DNA of 64,000 nucleotides from the NCBI RefSeq assembly GCF_005222755.1, contig NZ_STGD01000001.1:248001-312000 (forward strand), given 5' to 3'. This document shows, in pieces, positions 42,946 to 51,547 of this stretch (position 1 is the stretch's first letter; every line of letters starts with the position of its first letter). The notes beneath the pieces were generated by a model. It searched no databases. It saw nothing but the letters and a program-made list of their open reading frames with translations, and was not told where the DNA came from. This DNA comes from Roseomonas sp. HF4. GTDB taxonomy: Bacteria; Pseudomonadota; Alphaproteobacteria; Acetobacterales; Acetobacteraceae. A program made the translations under genes and the position numbers.

Positions 42946-44437
42946 ACGTCCCGCAGAAGGTCGCCCGCACCCTCTCCTCCTCCCGCGGCGGCAGGGTGAA
43001 GCGGTCGCCCGCCGGGCGTTCGTCGAAGGGCCGGCCGATCTCGGCCAGCAGCGCCTCGAAGGGTGCCAGGTCGTCGCGTTCCGTTGCGGCCGCCAGCGCC
43101 TCCTCGACCAGGTGGTTGCGCGGGATCACGGCCGGGTTCACGGCCCGCATCGCCGCCGCAGCCGTCCCGGGCTCGCGCGCGAGCCGCGCCTGCCAGCCCT
43201 CGGCCCAGCCGTCGAAGGCGGCGGGGTCCGCGAACAGGGCGCGCACGCCTTCGGGCCGGCCCTCGGCGGCGTCCGCCAGGCGCCGGAAGGTCAGGGTGAA
43301 GTCCGCCCCCTGGTCCGCCATGCGGGCGAACAGGTCCTGCACCAGCGACTCGTCGCCTTCCTGCGCGGTCCCGATGCCGATCTTGCCGAGCAGCCCCGCC
43401 CGCCAGGCGGCGCCGAAGGCCGGCGCAAAGCTGGCCAGCGCCGCGCGCGCGAGGTCGAGCGCGGCCTCCTCCTCCGCCGCCAGCAGGGGCAGCAGCGCCT
43501 CGGCCAGCCGCGCCAGGTTCCAGTGTGCGATCGCCGGCTGGTTCGCGAAGGCATAGCGCCCGCCATGGTCGATCGAGGAGAACACCGTCTCCGGATGATA
43601 GGCATCGAGGAAGGCGCAGGGGCCGTAGTCGATCGTCTCGCCGCTGATGGCGCAATTGTCGGTGTTCATCACGCCATGGATGAAGCCCACGAGCATCCAG
43701 CGCGCGACGAGCGCCGCCTGGCGCGCCACCACGCCCTCGAACAGCACGAGCGCCGGGTTCGCGGCCGTGGCGGCGGCCGGGTCGTGGCGCGCGATGGCGT
43801 GGTCGGCCAGCACGCGCAGCGCATCCGAGTCGCGCCGCGCGGCGAAGTACTGGAAGGTGCCGACGCGGAGGTGGCTCGCGGCCACGCGCGCCAGCACGGC
43901 ACCGGGCAGCGCGTCCTCCCGCAGCACGTGCTCGCCCGTCGCGACGGCGGCCAGCGCCCGTGTCGTCGGGATGCCGAAGGCGGCCATCGCCTCGCTGACC
44001 AGGTATTCCCGCAGCACCGGGCCCACCGCCGCCCGCCCGTCCCCGCGGCGGGAGAAGGGCGTCGGCCCCGACCCCTTCAGCTGGATGTCGCGCCGCGCGC
44101 CGGCCGGCGTGACCACCTCGCCCAGCAGGATGGCCCGGCCGTCGCCGAGGCTCGGCGTGAAATGCCCGAACTGATGCCCGGCATAGGCCTGGGCGATCGG
44201 CTCGGCGCCCTCGGGCATGGCGTTGCCGGCCAGCATGGCAAGGCCGGCGGGCGAGCAGAGCCAGGTGGGGTCGAGGCCGAGTTCAACCGCCAGCGCCCGG
44301 TTCAGCCGCAGCAGCCGCGGCGCGCGGACCGGCGTCGGCGCCAGGCGGGCGAACAGGCGTTCGGGCAGGCGGGCGTAGGAATTGTCGAAGGCCGGGCGGG
44401 TTCCGGCGTCGGGCGGGGGGATCGGGGTGTCCGGCAT
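42944..44437 (-). CDS. selO: Protein adenylyltransferase SelO
   Basis: Pseudokinase-fold enzyme that transfers AMP to Ser/Thr/Tyr of other proteins. 497 residues: [100 protein letters not shown] and [13 protein letters not shown] are strongly conserved SelO segments. The C terminus ATFCGT has Cys where the eukaryotic protein has selenocysteine. ATG 44437 is chosen; the frame opening at 44683 overlaps the DUF1192 gene. Followed by palindromic element C. Confidence 0.93.
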   Translation of the reverse strand: MPDTPIPPPDAGTRPAFDNSYARLPERLFARLAPTPVRAPRLLRLNRALAVELGLDPTWLCSPAGLAMLAGNAMPEGAEPIAQAYAGHQFGHFTPSLGDGRAILLGEVVTPAGARRDIQLKGSGPTPFSRRGDGRAAVGPVLREYLVSEAMAAFGIPTTRALAAVATGEHVLREDALPGAVLARVAASHLRVGTFQYFAARRDSDALRVLADHAIARHDPAAATAANPALVLFEGVVARQAALVARWMLVGFIHGVMNTDNCAISGETIDYGPCAFLDAYHPETVFSSIDHGGRYAFANQPAIAHWNLARLAEALLPLLAAEEEAALDLARAALASFAPAFGAAWRAGLLGKIGIGTAQEGDESLVQDLFARMADQGADFTLTFRRLADAAEGRPEGVRALFADPAAFDGWAEGWQARLAREPGTAAAAMRAVNPAVIPRNHLVEEALAAATERDDLAPFEALLAEIGRPFDERPAGDRFTLPPREEERVRATFCGT

Positions 44438-44481
44438 GGTCCCTCGCAGATCGCGCCGCGAAGGCGGCGGCACAACCCCCT

Positions 44482-44676
44482 TCAGGGCTTGCGGAAAAAA
44501 GCCTCCGCCGCCGCGCGGTGGCCCTGGCGGGCGGCGATCCCGGCCTCGGCGCGGGCGATCTCGGCGCGCAGTTCCGCGATATAGTCCTCCAACTGGGCCA
44601 CGTCCCACCCGTCGAAGCGCGGCTTCTCCAGGACCTGGCGCCGGCGCGGCAGGTTGTCGGCATCGGGCTCGGTCAT
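44482..44676 (-). CDS. DUF1192 family small protein
   Basis: 64 residues: [20 protein letters not shown], then [20 protein letters not shown], a coiled-coil helix with [20 protein letters not shown]. The L-E-D-Y-I-A-x-L-R-x-E-I pattern is the DUF1192 core found in small alphaproteobacterial proteins of unknown role. It lies 44 bases upstream of selO in the same direction and may share its transcript. Confidence 0.85.
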   Translation of the reverse strand: MTEPDADNLPRRRQVLEKPRFDGWDVAQLEDYIAELRAEIARAEAGIAARQGHRAAAEAFFRKP

Positions 44677-44790
44677 CTTGCATCCTTTCCGATCAGGGCT
44701 TTGACCCTGCTGTCCCGCATCATTATACGAAGCCGCTCATTGTCGCGGGGGTTCGCTCCTGCCCCTCCCCCGGCCACCCGAGGTCCGCCC

Positions 44791-45348
44791 ATGCCCCAGC
44801 CGCTCATGCCGAAGGCCACCGCCGTGTGGCTGATCGACAAGACGTCGCTCTCCTTCGATCAGATCGCCGAATTCGTGAACATGCACCCGCTCGAGATCCA
44901 GGCGATCGCGGACGGGGAAGTGGCGCAGGGCATCGTGGGCTTCGACCCCATCGCGTCTGGCCAGCTGACGCGGGAGGAAATCGCGCGCTGCGAGGCCGAC
45001 ACCGCGGCGCGGCTGCAACTGCAGGAAAGCACGCTCGTGCTGCCGAAGCAGCGCAGCAAGGGCGGCCGCTACACGCCCGTGTCCAAGCGCAACGACCGGC
45101 CGGACGCCATCGCTTTCCTGCTGCGCAACTTCCCGGCGCTGCCCGATGCGGCGGTGGCCAAGCTGCTGGGCACGACGAAGGACACCATCGCCAAGGTACG
45201 CGACAAGACCCACTGGAACAGCGCCAACATCAAGGCGCGCGACCCGGTGATCCTCGGCCTCTGCACCCAGGGCGACCTGAACGCCGCGCTGGGGGCGCAT
45301 GGTGCCGCGCCGGCCGAGCCGCCCGCGGCCGCCGACGACGCGGCCTGA
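44791..45348 (+). CDS. trcR: Cell-cycle transcriptional regulator TrcR (DUF1013)
   Basis: 185 residues of the DUF1013 family, named TrcR in alphaproteobacteria, where it is reported as a DNA-binding regulator linked to the cell cycle. Two helix-turn-helix-like regions are visible: VWLIDKTSLSFDQIAEFVNM with HPLEIQAIADGEVAQGI, and LRNFPALPDAAVAKLLGTTK with DTIAKVRDKTHWNSANIK. The middle SKGGRYTPVSKRNDRPDAIA is highly conserved in the family. ATG 44791 is chosen where homology starts. Single gene, divergent from DUF1192-selO. Confidence 0.9.
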   Translation: MPQPLMPKATAVWLIDKTSLSFDQIAEFVNMHPLEIQAIADGEVAQGIVGFDPIASGQLTREEIARCEADTAARLQLQESTLVLPKQRSKGGRYTPVSKRNDRPDAIAFLLRNFPALPDAAVAKLLGTTKDTIAKVRDKTHWNSANIKARDPVILGLCTQGDLNAALGAHGAAPAEPPAAADDAA

Positions 45349-45353
45349 TAGCC

Positions 45354-45378
45354 CCCGGCGCGGCAAGGCCGCGCCGGG
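45354..45378. terminator. Bidirectional hairpin between trcR and convergent DUF465 gene
   Basis: Perfect 11-bp stem CCCGGCGCGGC / GCCGCGCCGGG with loop AAG, 6 bases after the trcR stop. No T-tract follows on either strand, so it may need Rho or act as an mRNA 3' stabiliser. Confidence 0.55.
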
Positions 45379-45404
45379 CAGGCCCCTTCAGTGCATGCGG
45401 TCCG

Positions 45405-45581
45405 TCAGTGCACGCGGTGGTGCCGGAGCCGCTCCATCTCCTCCTTGAGCCGCAGCTTCTCGATCTTCAACCGGGAGAGTTCCATTGCATCCGGGGCAGG
45501 ACGGCGATCCTCGTCCATGATCCGGCGCTCGAGGGCGGCATGGCGTTCCTCGAGGGAGGCAATCCGGGCATCAAGCGGCAT
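45405..45581 (-). CDS. DUF465 (YdcH-like) small protein
   Basis: 58 residues, start MPLDARIASLEERHAALERR at 45581, continuing IMDEDRRPAPDAMELSRLKI and EKLRLKEEMERLRHHRVH. The pattern L-E-x-R-H-x-x-L-x-x-x-I ... LKxxKLxLKDEI is the DUF465 helical hairpin. The longer open frame to 45839 runs into the divergent gene and is not used. Its divergent neighbour at 45783 is a second DUF465 protein. Function unknown. Confidence 0.82.
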   Translation of the reverse strand: MPLDARIASLEERHAALERRIMDEDRRPAPDAMELSRLKIEKLRLKEEMERLRHHRVH

Positions 45582-45782
45582 GCGTGGCGCATCCTCATCC
45601 AGTGGCACGCCCCGGCAGGATGCCGGGGACGCGTGGGCGGGTCCGGGGAACGGACCCGTCGGAACCGGGGGCGCGACTGCCGGGAAGGGCCTGTCGCGCC
45701 CCGGCCCGGGCATGATAATGGGCTTTGCCGTGCGAATGCATCCTGAACTTCGTCCATCCCATACGCCCCGGGGCTGCCGGCC

Positions 45783-45983
45783 ATGATCGCCGACCGTGAC
45801 GCCATGCTCCGCCGCCTGCACGAGTTGCGCAGCGAGCACCGCGACCTCGACACCGTCATCGCGCGGCTCGACGGGTCCGCCGTCGACCAGCTGCAGCTGC
45901 AGCGCCTCAAGAAGCGGAAGCTGATGCTGAAGGACGAGATCGCCTGGATCGAGGGCCGGCTGGTTCCGGATATCATTGCGTGA
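45783..45983 (+). CDS. DUF465 (YdcH-like) small protein
   Basis: 66 residues: MIADRDAMLRRLHELRSEHR, DLDTVIARLDGSAVDQLQLQ, RLKKRKLMLKDEIAWIEGRL and VPDIIA. The LQRLKKRKLMLKDEI stretch is the family signature. Two-helix coiled coil predicted. Divergently arranged from another DUF465 gene with 201 bp between them in which I see no further gene. Confidence 0.88.
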   Translation: MIADRDAMLRRLHELRSEHRDLDTVIARLDGSAVDQLQLQRLKKRKLMLKDEIAWIEGRLVPDIIA

Positions 45984-46020
45984 CCCTCATTCGTCGGGCG
46001 GCCGGCATCCGCCGGCCTTG

Positions 46021-46112
46021 GCTTCGCGCCGCGCCGTGTCGCGCGGTGACCGGCGGATGGTCCGGGCGCGGTCGCGCTTGGCGCTCCCGGCCCGAGGCGT
46101 CGCCTCGGGCCG
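46021..46112. repeat. Repeat family 2, copy 2
   Basis: Partner of 42061-42153. It ends in a perfect 12-bp palindrome CGGCCCGAGGCG-T-CGCCTCGGGCCG (46088-46112) but, unlike copy 1, has CAGGAATG rather than T residues after it. Located between a DUF465 gene and purE, where it may still terminate or pause transcription. Confidence 0.68.
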
Positions 46113-46145
46113 CAGGAATGATGTGATCTTTTCAGGCAGGTTCCG

Positions 46146-46643
46146 ATGACAGAGGTTCCGGGCGCTGCGCCCCTGGTCGGCATCATCATGGGCAGCCGCT
46201 CCGACTGGGAGACGATGCGCCACGCCGCCGAGACGCTGGAAAAACTCGGCGTGCCGCATGAAACGCGCGTCGTCTCCGCCCACCGCACGCCGGACCGGCT
46301 CGCGGCCTATGCCAAGGGCGCAGCGGGGCGCGGGCTCAAGGTCGTGATCGCGGGCGCCGGGGGGGCCGCGCACCTGCCGGGCATGGCGGCGTCGATGACC
46401 GCGCTGCCGGTGCTGGGCGTGCCGGTCGAGAGCCACGCGCTCAAGGGCATGGACAGCCTGCTGTCCATCGTCCAGATGCCGGCCGGCATCCCGGTCGGCA
46501 CGCTGGCGATCGGCCGCGCGGGCGCGGTCAATGCGGGGCTGCTCGCAGCGGCTATCCTGGCGACCGCCGACGCCGCGCTGGCCGCCCGCCTCGACGCCTG
46601 GCGCGCGGCGCAGACCGAGGGCGTGCCCGAGGACCCGGCATGA
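46146..46643 (+). CDS. purE: N5-carboxyaminoimidazole ribonucleotide mutase
   Basis: Converts N5-CAIR to CAIR in purine synthesis. 165 residues: [20 protein letters not shown], the catalytic [18 protein letters not shown] with the conserved His, [39 protein letters not shown] and [20 protein letters not shown]. Octameric class I PurE. Its stop overlaps the purK ATG (ATGA), giving the usual purEK operon. Confidence 0.96.
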   Translation: MTEVPGAAPLVGIIMGSRSDWETMRHAAETLEKLGVPHETRVVSAHRTPDRLAAYAKGAAGRGLKVVIAGAGGAAHLPGMAASMTALPVLGVPVESHALKGMDSLLSIVQMPAGIPVGTLAIGRAGAVNAGLLAAAILATADAALAARLDAWRAAQTEGVPEDPA

Positions 46644-47767
46644 CCGGCGCGCCCCTGCCGCCAGGCGCGGTCATCGGCATCCTGGGCGGTGGGCAACTCG
46701 GCCGCATGTCGGCGCTGGCCGCGGCGCGGCTCGGCTATGCCTGCCACGTCTATGCGCCGGACGACGACAGCCCGGGCATGCAGGTCGCGGCGCACCGCAC
46801 CGTCGCCGCCTATGAGGACCGGGACGCCCTGGCCCGCTTCGCGGCATCGGTCGCCGTCGTCACCTTCGAGTTCGAGAACGTCCCCGCCGCGGCGCTTGAG
46901 GCGCTGTCGGGCCTGGTCGCGTGCCGCCCGGGGCTCGCCGCGCTCGCCACCTGCCAGGACCGCGTCGCGGAGAAGGCCTTCCTGGGCCGCATCAGTGTGC
47001 CCGTGGCGCCCTGGCGGGCGGTGGAGACCGAGGCCGACCTCGCCGCCGCGGTCGCCGCCCTCGGCCTGCCGGCGGTGCTGAAGACGACGCGCCTCGGCTA
47101 TGACGGGCGCGGCCAGGCGGTGCTCCGCACGCCGGAGGACCTGGCGCCAGCCTTCGCACGGCTTGCGCCGAAGCCCCTGGTGCTGGAGGCTTTCGTGCCC
47201 TTCGCCGCCGAGATCTCGGCGATCGCCGCGCGCGGCGCCGATGGCACGGTCGCCGTGTTCGACCCGGCCGAGAATCGCCACGCGCATCACATCCTCGACC
47301 TGTCCTTCGCGCCGGCGCGCGTGCCGGCGGCGGTGGCGGCGGCGGCGCGCGCCCACGTCGCGGCGGTGGCCGAGGGGCTCGACCTCGTCGGCGTCGTGGC
47401 GCTCGAGATGTTCCTGCTGCCCGACGGCACGCTGCTCGGCAACGAGATCGCGCCGCGGCCGCACAATTCCGGCCACTGGACCATGGATGCCTGCGCCGCA
47501 TCGCAGTTCGAGCAGCACATCCGCGCCGTCGCCGGCCTGCCGCTGGCGCCCGCTACACGGCACCACGACGCGGTGATGAAGAACCTGATCGGCCCCGAGG
47601 GCATGGCGGCCTGGCCGCGGCTGCTCGCGGCGCCGGGCGTCGTGCCGCACCTCTATGGCAAGGCGCAGGCGCGCGCGGGCCGCAAGATGGGCCATGCGAC
47701 GCGGCTGCTGGCCCCGGGCACGCTGGCGGCCGCGCCCGAGTCGGACGTGCTGGCGGGCCTTCTCTGA
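46640..47767 (+). CDS. purK: N5-carboxyaminoimidazole ribonucleotide synthase
   Basis: ATP-grasp enzyme making N5-CAIR from AIR, bicarbonate and ATP. 375 residues: [20 protein letters not shown] at the N terminus, [96 protein letters not shown] and [18 protein letters not shown]. All ATP-grasp landmarks are present. Translationally coupled to purE. Confidence 0.96.
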   Translation: MTGAPLPPGAVIGILGGGQLGRMSALAAARLGYACHVYAPDDDSPGMQVAAHRTVAAYEDRDALARFAASVAVVTFEFENVPAAALEALSGLVACRPGLAALATCQDRVAEKAFLGRISVPVAPWRAVETEADLAAAVAALGLPAVLKTTRLGYDGRGQAVLRTPEDLAPAFARLAPKPLVLEAFVPFAAEISAIAARGADGTVAVFDPAENRHAHHILDLSFAPARVPAAVAAAARAHVAAVAEGLDLVGVVALEMFLLPDGTLLGNEIAPRPHNSGHWTMDACAASQFEQHIRAVAGLPLAPATRHHDAVMKNLIGPEGMAAWPRLLAAPGVVPHLYGKAQARAGRKMGHATRLLAPGTLAAAPESDVLAGLL

Positions 47768-47847
47768 CGCGCGCAGGCGCCGGACAATCGCGACGTGCGG
47801 GAGAAGCCTGCACTTTTTGGTGACGCTTCGCGTATAGTTTTCCGATC

Positions 47848-49011
47848 GTGACCAGAATGGCCGCCCCCCGCCTCCCCGCCGCCCGCCGTCCCGCTGCCCG
47901 CCCCGCCGGCCACGGGATTGCCGCCACCGCGCTGCTCGGCCTGCTCGCGGCCACGCCGCCGGCCGCGGCGCAGTTCGTCTCGGGCCCCTACATCGCGGGC
48001 GGCGCGGGCGTGAACCTCGTGCCGGACACCGACCTCAACCTCGACAGCGCGGCCATTTTCGGGCTCGGGCGCGCGGGCTACGGCGCGTCGGGCTCCGTCG
48101 GCTTCGACCCCGGCTTCGGCGGCGTGCTGAGCCTGGGCTGGGGGTTCGGCAACGGCCTGCGCGCCGAGATCGAGGGGAATTTCCGGTCGAACGGCGTGGA
48201 CAGCGTCTCGGGAGTCGCCGGCTGGGCCGCGTCGGGCGTCGCCGCGGGCCGGCAGGACAGCTGGGGCGTGATGGGCAACGTGCTGCTCGACCTCGGCATC
48301 TTCGGGCCCGTCATCCCCTATGTCGGCATCGGCGCCGGCTATGTCGTGACGGACTGGAGCGGCGTGCGCGGCGTCGGGCAGGACGGCGCGCTCGGCTTCC
48401 GCGTGAACGACAGCGACGGGCGCTTCGCCTACCAGGGCATCGCGGGCCTCGCCTTCCCGCTGGGCTTCGCGCCGGGGCTCGCGGTCACGGCGGAGTACCG
48501 CTTCCTCGGCACGCTGCAGCCGCAATTGCAGGCGCGCTTCGACAACCCGACGACGGGCGCGCCCGTCGCCCGCGGCGTGGTCGAGCCCGATGTCTTCAAC
48601 CACTCGCTGCTGCTCGGCCTGCGCTACGCCTTCGGCCAGCCCCCCGCCGCCGCCGCGCCGGCCGCCGCGGCACCCGCACCCAACCGCACCTTCCTCGTGT
48701 TCTTCGACTGGAACCGCGCCGACCTGACCGAGCGCGCCCGCCAGATCATCGGGGAGGCCGCGCAGCAGGCGCGCGCCCAGCGCAGCACGCGGATCGAGGT
48801 GGCCGGCCATGCCGACACCTCGGGCAACCCGCAATTCAACCAGGTGCTCTCGCGCCGCCGGGCGGACACGGTCGCGGCGGAACTCGTGCGCCTCGGCGTC
48901 CCGAGGGAGGAGATCGCCGTCACCGCCTTCGGCGAGACTCAGCCGCTGGTGGCGACCGCCGACAATGTCCACGAGCCGCAGAACCGCCGCGTCGAGATCG
49001 TGATCCGGTAG
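47848..49011 (+). CDS. OmpA family outer-membrane protein with 8-stranded barrel
   Basis: 387 residues. After a signal peptide ending near PPAAAQ comes an OmpA-like beta-barrel (FVSGPYIAGGAGVNLVPDTD, VLSLGWGFGNGLRAEIEGNF, PVIPYVGIGAGYVVTDWSG, AVTAEYRFLGTL, SLLLGLRYAFG), an Ala/Pro linker, and a peptidoglycan-binding OmpA domain (FLVFFDWNRADLTERARQII, EVAGHADTSGNPQFNQVLSR, RRADTVAAELVRLGV, PQNRRVEIVI). Start GTG 47848 or ATG 47857; no ribosome-binding site decides. It ties the outer membrane to the wall. Confidence 0.93.
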   Translation: MTRMAAPRLPAARRPAARPAGHGIAATALLGLLAATPPAAAQFVSGPYIAGGAGVNLVPDTDLNLDSAAIFGLGRAGYGASGSVGFDPGFGGVLSLGWGFGNGLRAEIEGNFRSNGVDSVSGVAGWAASGVAAGRQDSWGVMGNVLLDLGIFGPVIPYVGIGAGYVVTDWSGVRGVGQDGALGFRVNDSDGRFAYQGIAGLAFPLGFAPGLAVTAEYRFLGTLQPQLQARFDNPTTGAPVARGVVEPDVFNHSLLLGLRYAFGQPPAAAAPAAAAPAPNRTFLVFFDWNRADLTERARQIIGEAAQQARAQRSTRIEVAGHADTSGNPQFNQVLSRRRADTVAAELVRLGVPREEIAVTAFGETQPLVATADNVHEPQNRRVEIVIR

Positions 49012-49049
49012 GGTCCGCTCCCGTCGGCGGCACGGCCCGCCGGGCATGA

Positions 49050-49076
49050 AAAAGGGCGGCGCGAGGCCGCCCTTTT
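49050..49076. terminator. Bidirectional rho-independent terminator
   Basis: AAAAGGGCGGC / GCCGCCCTTTT with a 5-base loop: an 11-bp perfect stem with A residues on one side and T residues on the other, able to stop both the ompA-family transcript and the convergent gene ending at 49096. Confidence 0.88.
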
Positions 49077-49095
49077 CCGTTCCGATGCGGGGGGT

Positions 49096-49587
49096 TCAGC
49101 GCCGCGCGGTGCGCCGGGCCGGGGCCGCGGCGGCCGCGGTGCACTCGGCCGCGGTGTAGGTCTGCGGGATGTTCCGCTCGGCGGCGAACTTCGCGAGATC
49201 GGCGCCCGGGGTCGCCAGCGCCTGGCGGAACAGCGGGTCCGCGTCGCGGCAGAAGAAGGTGCCGCTGCGGATCGCGTCCTCGGAATGCTCGTTCGCCATT
49301 TCCGTGTTGTAGCCGTCGAGCTGCGTGCGGCCGCGGCCGCCGAAGCTGCGGGTGAAATGCGCGACGGCGGCGCGCTCGGCGGCGCCGAGCTCGCCCGTGA
49401 AGCGGCGGATGAACTGGTTGTAGCTCTCGCCCTTCTGGCAGTTCAGCGCGGTCACCATGAGGTAGGTGCGCAATGCGCGGATATCGAGCGCCGAGCGTTC
49501 CTCGGGGCGCAGACATGCATTGGCCAGGGCGGGACCGGCCAGGAAGATACCGCAGAGCGCGGCAAGGAAGGTGCGGGACTTGGTCAT
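49096..49587 (-). CDS. Secreted hypothetical protein, 163 aa
   Basis: Signal peptide MTKSRTFLAALCGIFLAGPA, mature start ACLRPEERSALDIRALRTYL. Four cysteines in the mature part (ACLRP, LNCQKG, FFCRDA, AECTA) could form two disulfides. Segments LMVTALNCQKGESYNQFIRR and GYNTEMANEHSEDAIRSGTF look conserved. Helical. I recognise no family with certainty; periplasmic location is expected from the signal peptide. Confidence 0.72.
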   Translation of the reverse strand: MTKSRTFLAALCGIFLAGPALANACLRPEERSALDIRALRTYLMVTALNCQKGESYNQFIRRFTGELGAAERAAVAHFTRSFGGRGRTQLDGYNTEMANEHSEDAIRSGTFFCRDADPLFRQALATPGADLAKFAAERNIPQTYTAAECTAAAAAPARRTARR

Positions 49588-49769
49588 CGGGCGCCTTGCG
49601 CTCCCTTCTGGCTGGATGGGTCGATGCCGCCCGCGACTCGCCGCGAATGACCGATTCGACCCGATCTGCGGCTCATAGCCCGGCCGGCGCCGTCAAGGAA
49701 ACGCTTTTTTGTTTCAACAGCAAGCTGAACCAAAGGCTTGCACGGCAGCGTGAAGACGCCGCCGTAACG

Positions 49770-50372
49770 TCAGGCCGCGCGGGCCGCCGGCGCCTTCCGC
49801 CGGCAGCGCCCGAGGCGCGCGAGATCTGCCAGGCGGCGGTCGAGGAAGTCGAGTGTCGGACCGATATCGTCCGATTCGTCGCGCAGCCAGAAGGCCAGCG
49901 TGGCCGCGTAGACGGCGCCGAGGCTGGCGCGGCGCGTGTACCAGGAGAAGTCGGCCGACCGGTCGCCGGCGGCGTACCACATGGCGCTCGTGGTGCGGGC
50001 GGCGCTGCGCAGGCCGATCCCGGCGTTCCAGGGCAGCGCCAGCAGCGCCAGGGCCTGGCGCACGGCATCGCGGTGCGGCGCCGCCTGGCGAAGCCGCGTC
50101 GCGATCAGCAGGCGGATGCGGTCGGGCGTGCGCAGGTCCGACAACTCGCCCGCGGCCTCTGCCATGTCCCGGTCCGCGAGGTCGAGCCACGCCTCGACGG
50201 CCGAGACCGCGCCGCGCGGGAACAGGAAGGCGGTGTCCTCCGGCGGCAGGCCGGCGTCCTCGAGCCCGGCCGCGATGGCGCGGCGCGTCCAGCCCATGGC
50301 GGGGACCAGCGGCAGGATGGCGCGGATGGCGGCGTCGCGCTCGGCGCGGTCGGCCTCGGTCATGGTGGTCAT
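49770..50372 (-). CDS. COQ9 family protein
   Basis: 200 residues, TetR-like fold lipid-binding protein of the COQ9 family, linked to ubiquinone synthesis (in eukaryotes it presents substrate to COQ7). Features: [80 protein letters not shown] and [19 protein letters not shown]. Start overlaps the def stop by 4 bases (ATGA), so it is coupled to peptide deformylase, while rpsU lies divergently upstream. Confidence 0.9.
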   Translation of the reverse strand: MTTMTEADRAERDAAIRAILPLVPAMGWTRRAIAAGLEDAGLPPEDTAFLFPRGAVSAVEAWLDLADRDMAEAAGELSDLRTPDRIRLLIATRLRQAAPHRDAVRQALALLALPWNAGIGLRSAARTTSAMWYAAGDRSADFSWYTRRASLGAVYAATLAFWLRDESDDIGPTLDFLDRRLADLARLGRCRRKAPAARAA

Positions 50373-50893
50373 GCGTCGTCCTCCTTCGCGGCCACGGCCT
50401 GCTGGGCGGCGCGGGCGAGTTCCTCGGTGAAGCCGAACTGCGACAGGTCCTCCATCCGCATCGGATAGAGCACGCCGTCCAGGTGGTCCGTCTCGTGCTG
50501 CATGACGCGGGCGACGATGCCGGCGGCCTCCCCCTCCACCGGCCTGCCCGCGATGTCGAGGCCACGGAAGCGCAGCCGCGACCAGCGCGGCACGGCGCCG
50601 CGCAGGCCGGGGATGGACAGGCACCCTTCCCAGCCGGTCTCGACCTCCTCCCCCACCGGCTCCAGCACCGGGTTGACCAGCGCCGACACGCCGCCCGCGG
50701 CGGTGCGCCAGACGAACAGGCGCAGCGGCACATGCACCTGCGGCGCGGCGAGGCCAATGCCGCCGGCGTCCTCCATTGTCTCGGCCATGTCGGCGACGAG
50801 CCGGCGGATCTCGGGGGCGGTCGGGTCCTCCACCTCCTCGGCGCGCAGCAGCAGGACGGGGTGGCCCATGCGGGCGATCTTCAGGATGGCCAT
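50369..50893 (-). CDS. def: Peptide deformylase
   Basis: Removes the N-formyl group from new proteins. 174 residues with all three motifs: GGIGLAAPQ (44-52), EGCLSIPG with metal ligand Cys91, and QHETDH with His133, catalytic Glu134 and His137. An AT-rich TATATG about 37 bases upstream (50930-50935) may be its -10 element. Pairing with a COQ9 gene rather than fmt is less common and the window shows no fmt; a second def may exist elsewhere. Confidence 0.95.
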   Translation of the reverse strand: MAILKIARMGHPVLLLRAEEVEDPTAPEIRRLVADMAETMEDAGGIGLAAPQVHVPLRLFVWRTAAGGVSALVNPVLEPVGEEVETGWEGCLSIPGLRGAVPRWSRLRFRGLDIAGRPVEGEAAGIVARVMQHETDHLDGVLYPMRMEDLSQFGFTEELARAAQQAVAAKEDDA

Positions 50894-51070
50894 GGCGGTC
50901 CGGGCGCGGGGAAAAGGAGAGCGTCATCCCATATAGGGTCCGTCGCGCGCATGGGAGGGCTTCCGACGCGCCGCGAATCCATGCTAAAGGCTGCGCCGAA
51001 GCGGGCCGGGCGACCGGCCGCGCTGCCTTTCGTGCTTTCTTCCACTCAATCGCGCAGGAGGTTGCGCCGC

Positions 51071-51274
51071 GTGCAAGTCGTCGTTCGGGACAACAATATC
51101 GACCAGGCCCTCAAGGCCCTGAAGAAGAAGCTGCAGCGCGAAGGCGTCTTCCGCGAGATGAAGCTTCGCCGCCACTACGAGAAGCCCTCCGAGCGCCGTG
51201 CGCGCGAGGCCGCCGAGGCCGTCCGCCGCGCCCGCAAGGTGGAGCGCAAGCGCCTGGAGCGCGAGGGCTTCTGA
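51071..51274 (+). CDS. rpsU: 30S ribosomal protein S21
   Basis: 67 residues from a GTG at 51071, 9 bases after AGGAGG (51056-51061). The sequence [40 protein letters not shown] and [20 protein letters not shown] is standard S21. Longer in-frame openings upstream are antisense to def and COQ9 and are discarded. Followed by a strong terminator, so monocistronic. Confidence 0.96.
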   Translation: MQVVVRDNNIDQALKALKKKLQREGVFREMKLRRHYEKPSERRAREAAEAVRRARKVERKRLEREGF

Positions 51275-51320
51275 AGCCCGGCCGCCGCCCCCGACAAGGG
51301 CGGCCCTGAGAAAGCCGAAG

Positions 51321-51357
51321 CCGCGGCGCGGGGGATGCCCCGCGGTCCGCGGTTTTT
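51321..51357 (+). terminator. Rho-independent terminator after rpsU
   Basis: Long stem CCGCGG-CGCGGGG / CCCCGCG-GT-CCGCGG with a 4-base loop (two bases bulged) followed by five T residues. Confidence 0.88.
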
Positions 51358-51394
51358 GCTGTTTCTCGTCTGCGGGATGCTGTCCCTGACTGAC

Positions 51395-51543
51395 GGGCGG
51401 GGGGAGAAGGGAACTTCTCCCCCCACACCCCCCTCAACCTTCTTTGTGCCCTGGCGCCGGCCTCGGACGGCCTGGCGCCAGGGGACGAGGGGCGGAGGGC
51501 CTGGGGTCCCGGATCGGCGGAACTGCTCATCCCCCGACCGTCC
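51395..51543. repeat. Dispersed palindromic element, copy D (inverted orientation)
   Basis: Lies between the rpsU terminator and the stop of the convergent amidohydrolase gene. GGCGGGGGGAGAAGGGAACT and CCTCAACCTTCTTTGTGCCC match the complement of copy C over about 60 bases with only a few differences. The centre is a perfect-looking CTGGCGCC ... GGCGCCAG dyad. The right end (GTCCCGGATCGGCGGAAC) is diverged. Confidence 0.8.
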
Positions 51544-51547
51544 CGGA

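Noticed and set aside
45405-45839. 144-residue protein from 45839 instead of the 58-residue DUF465
   Set aside because: The extension overlaps the divergent DUF465 gene start and is Pro/Gly-rich without homology; the family begins at MPLDARIASLEE.
46113-46145. Purine riboswitch before purE
   Set aside because: The leader between repeat copy 2 and the ATG is only about 33 bases and shows none of the conserved riboswitch core.
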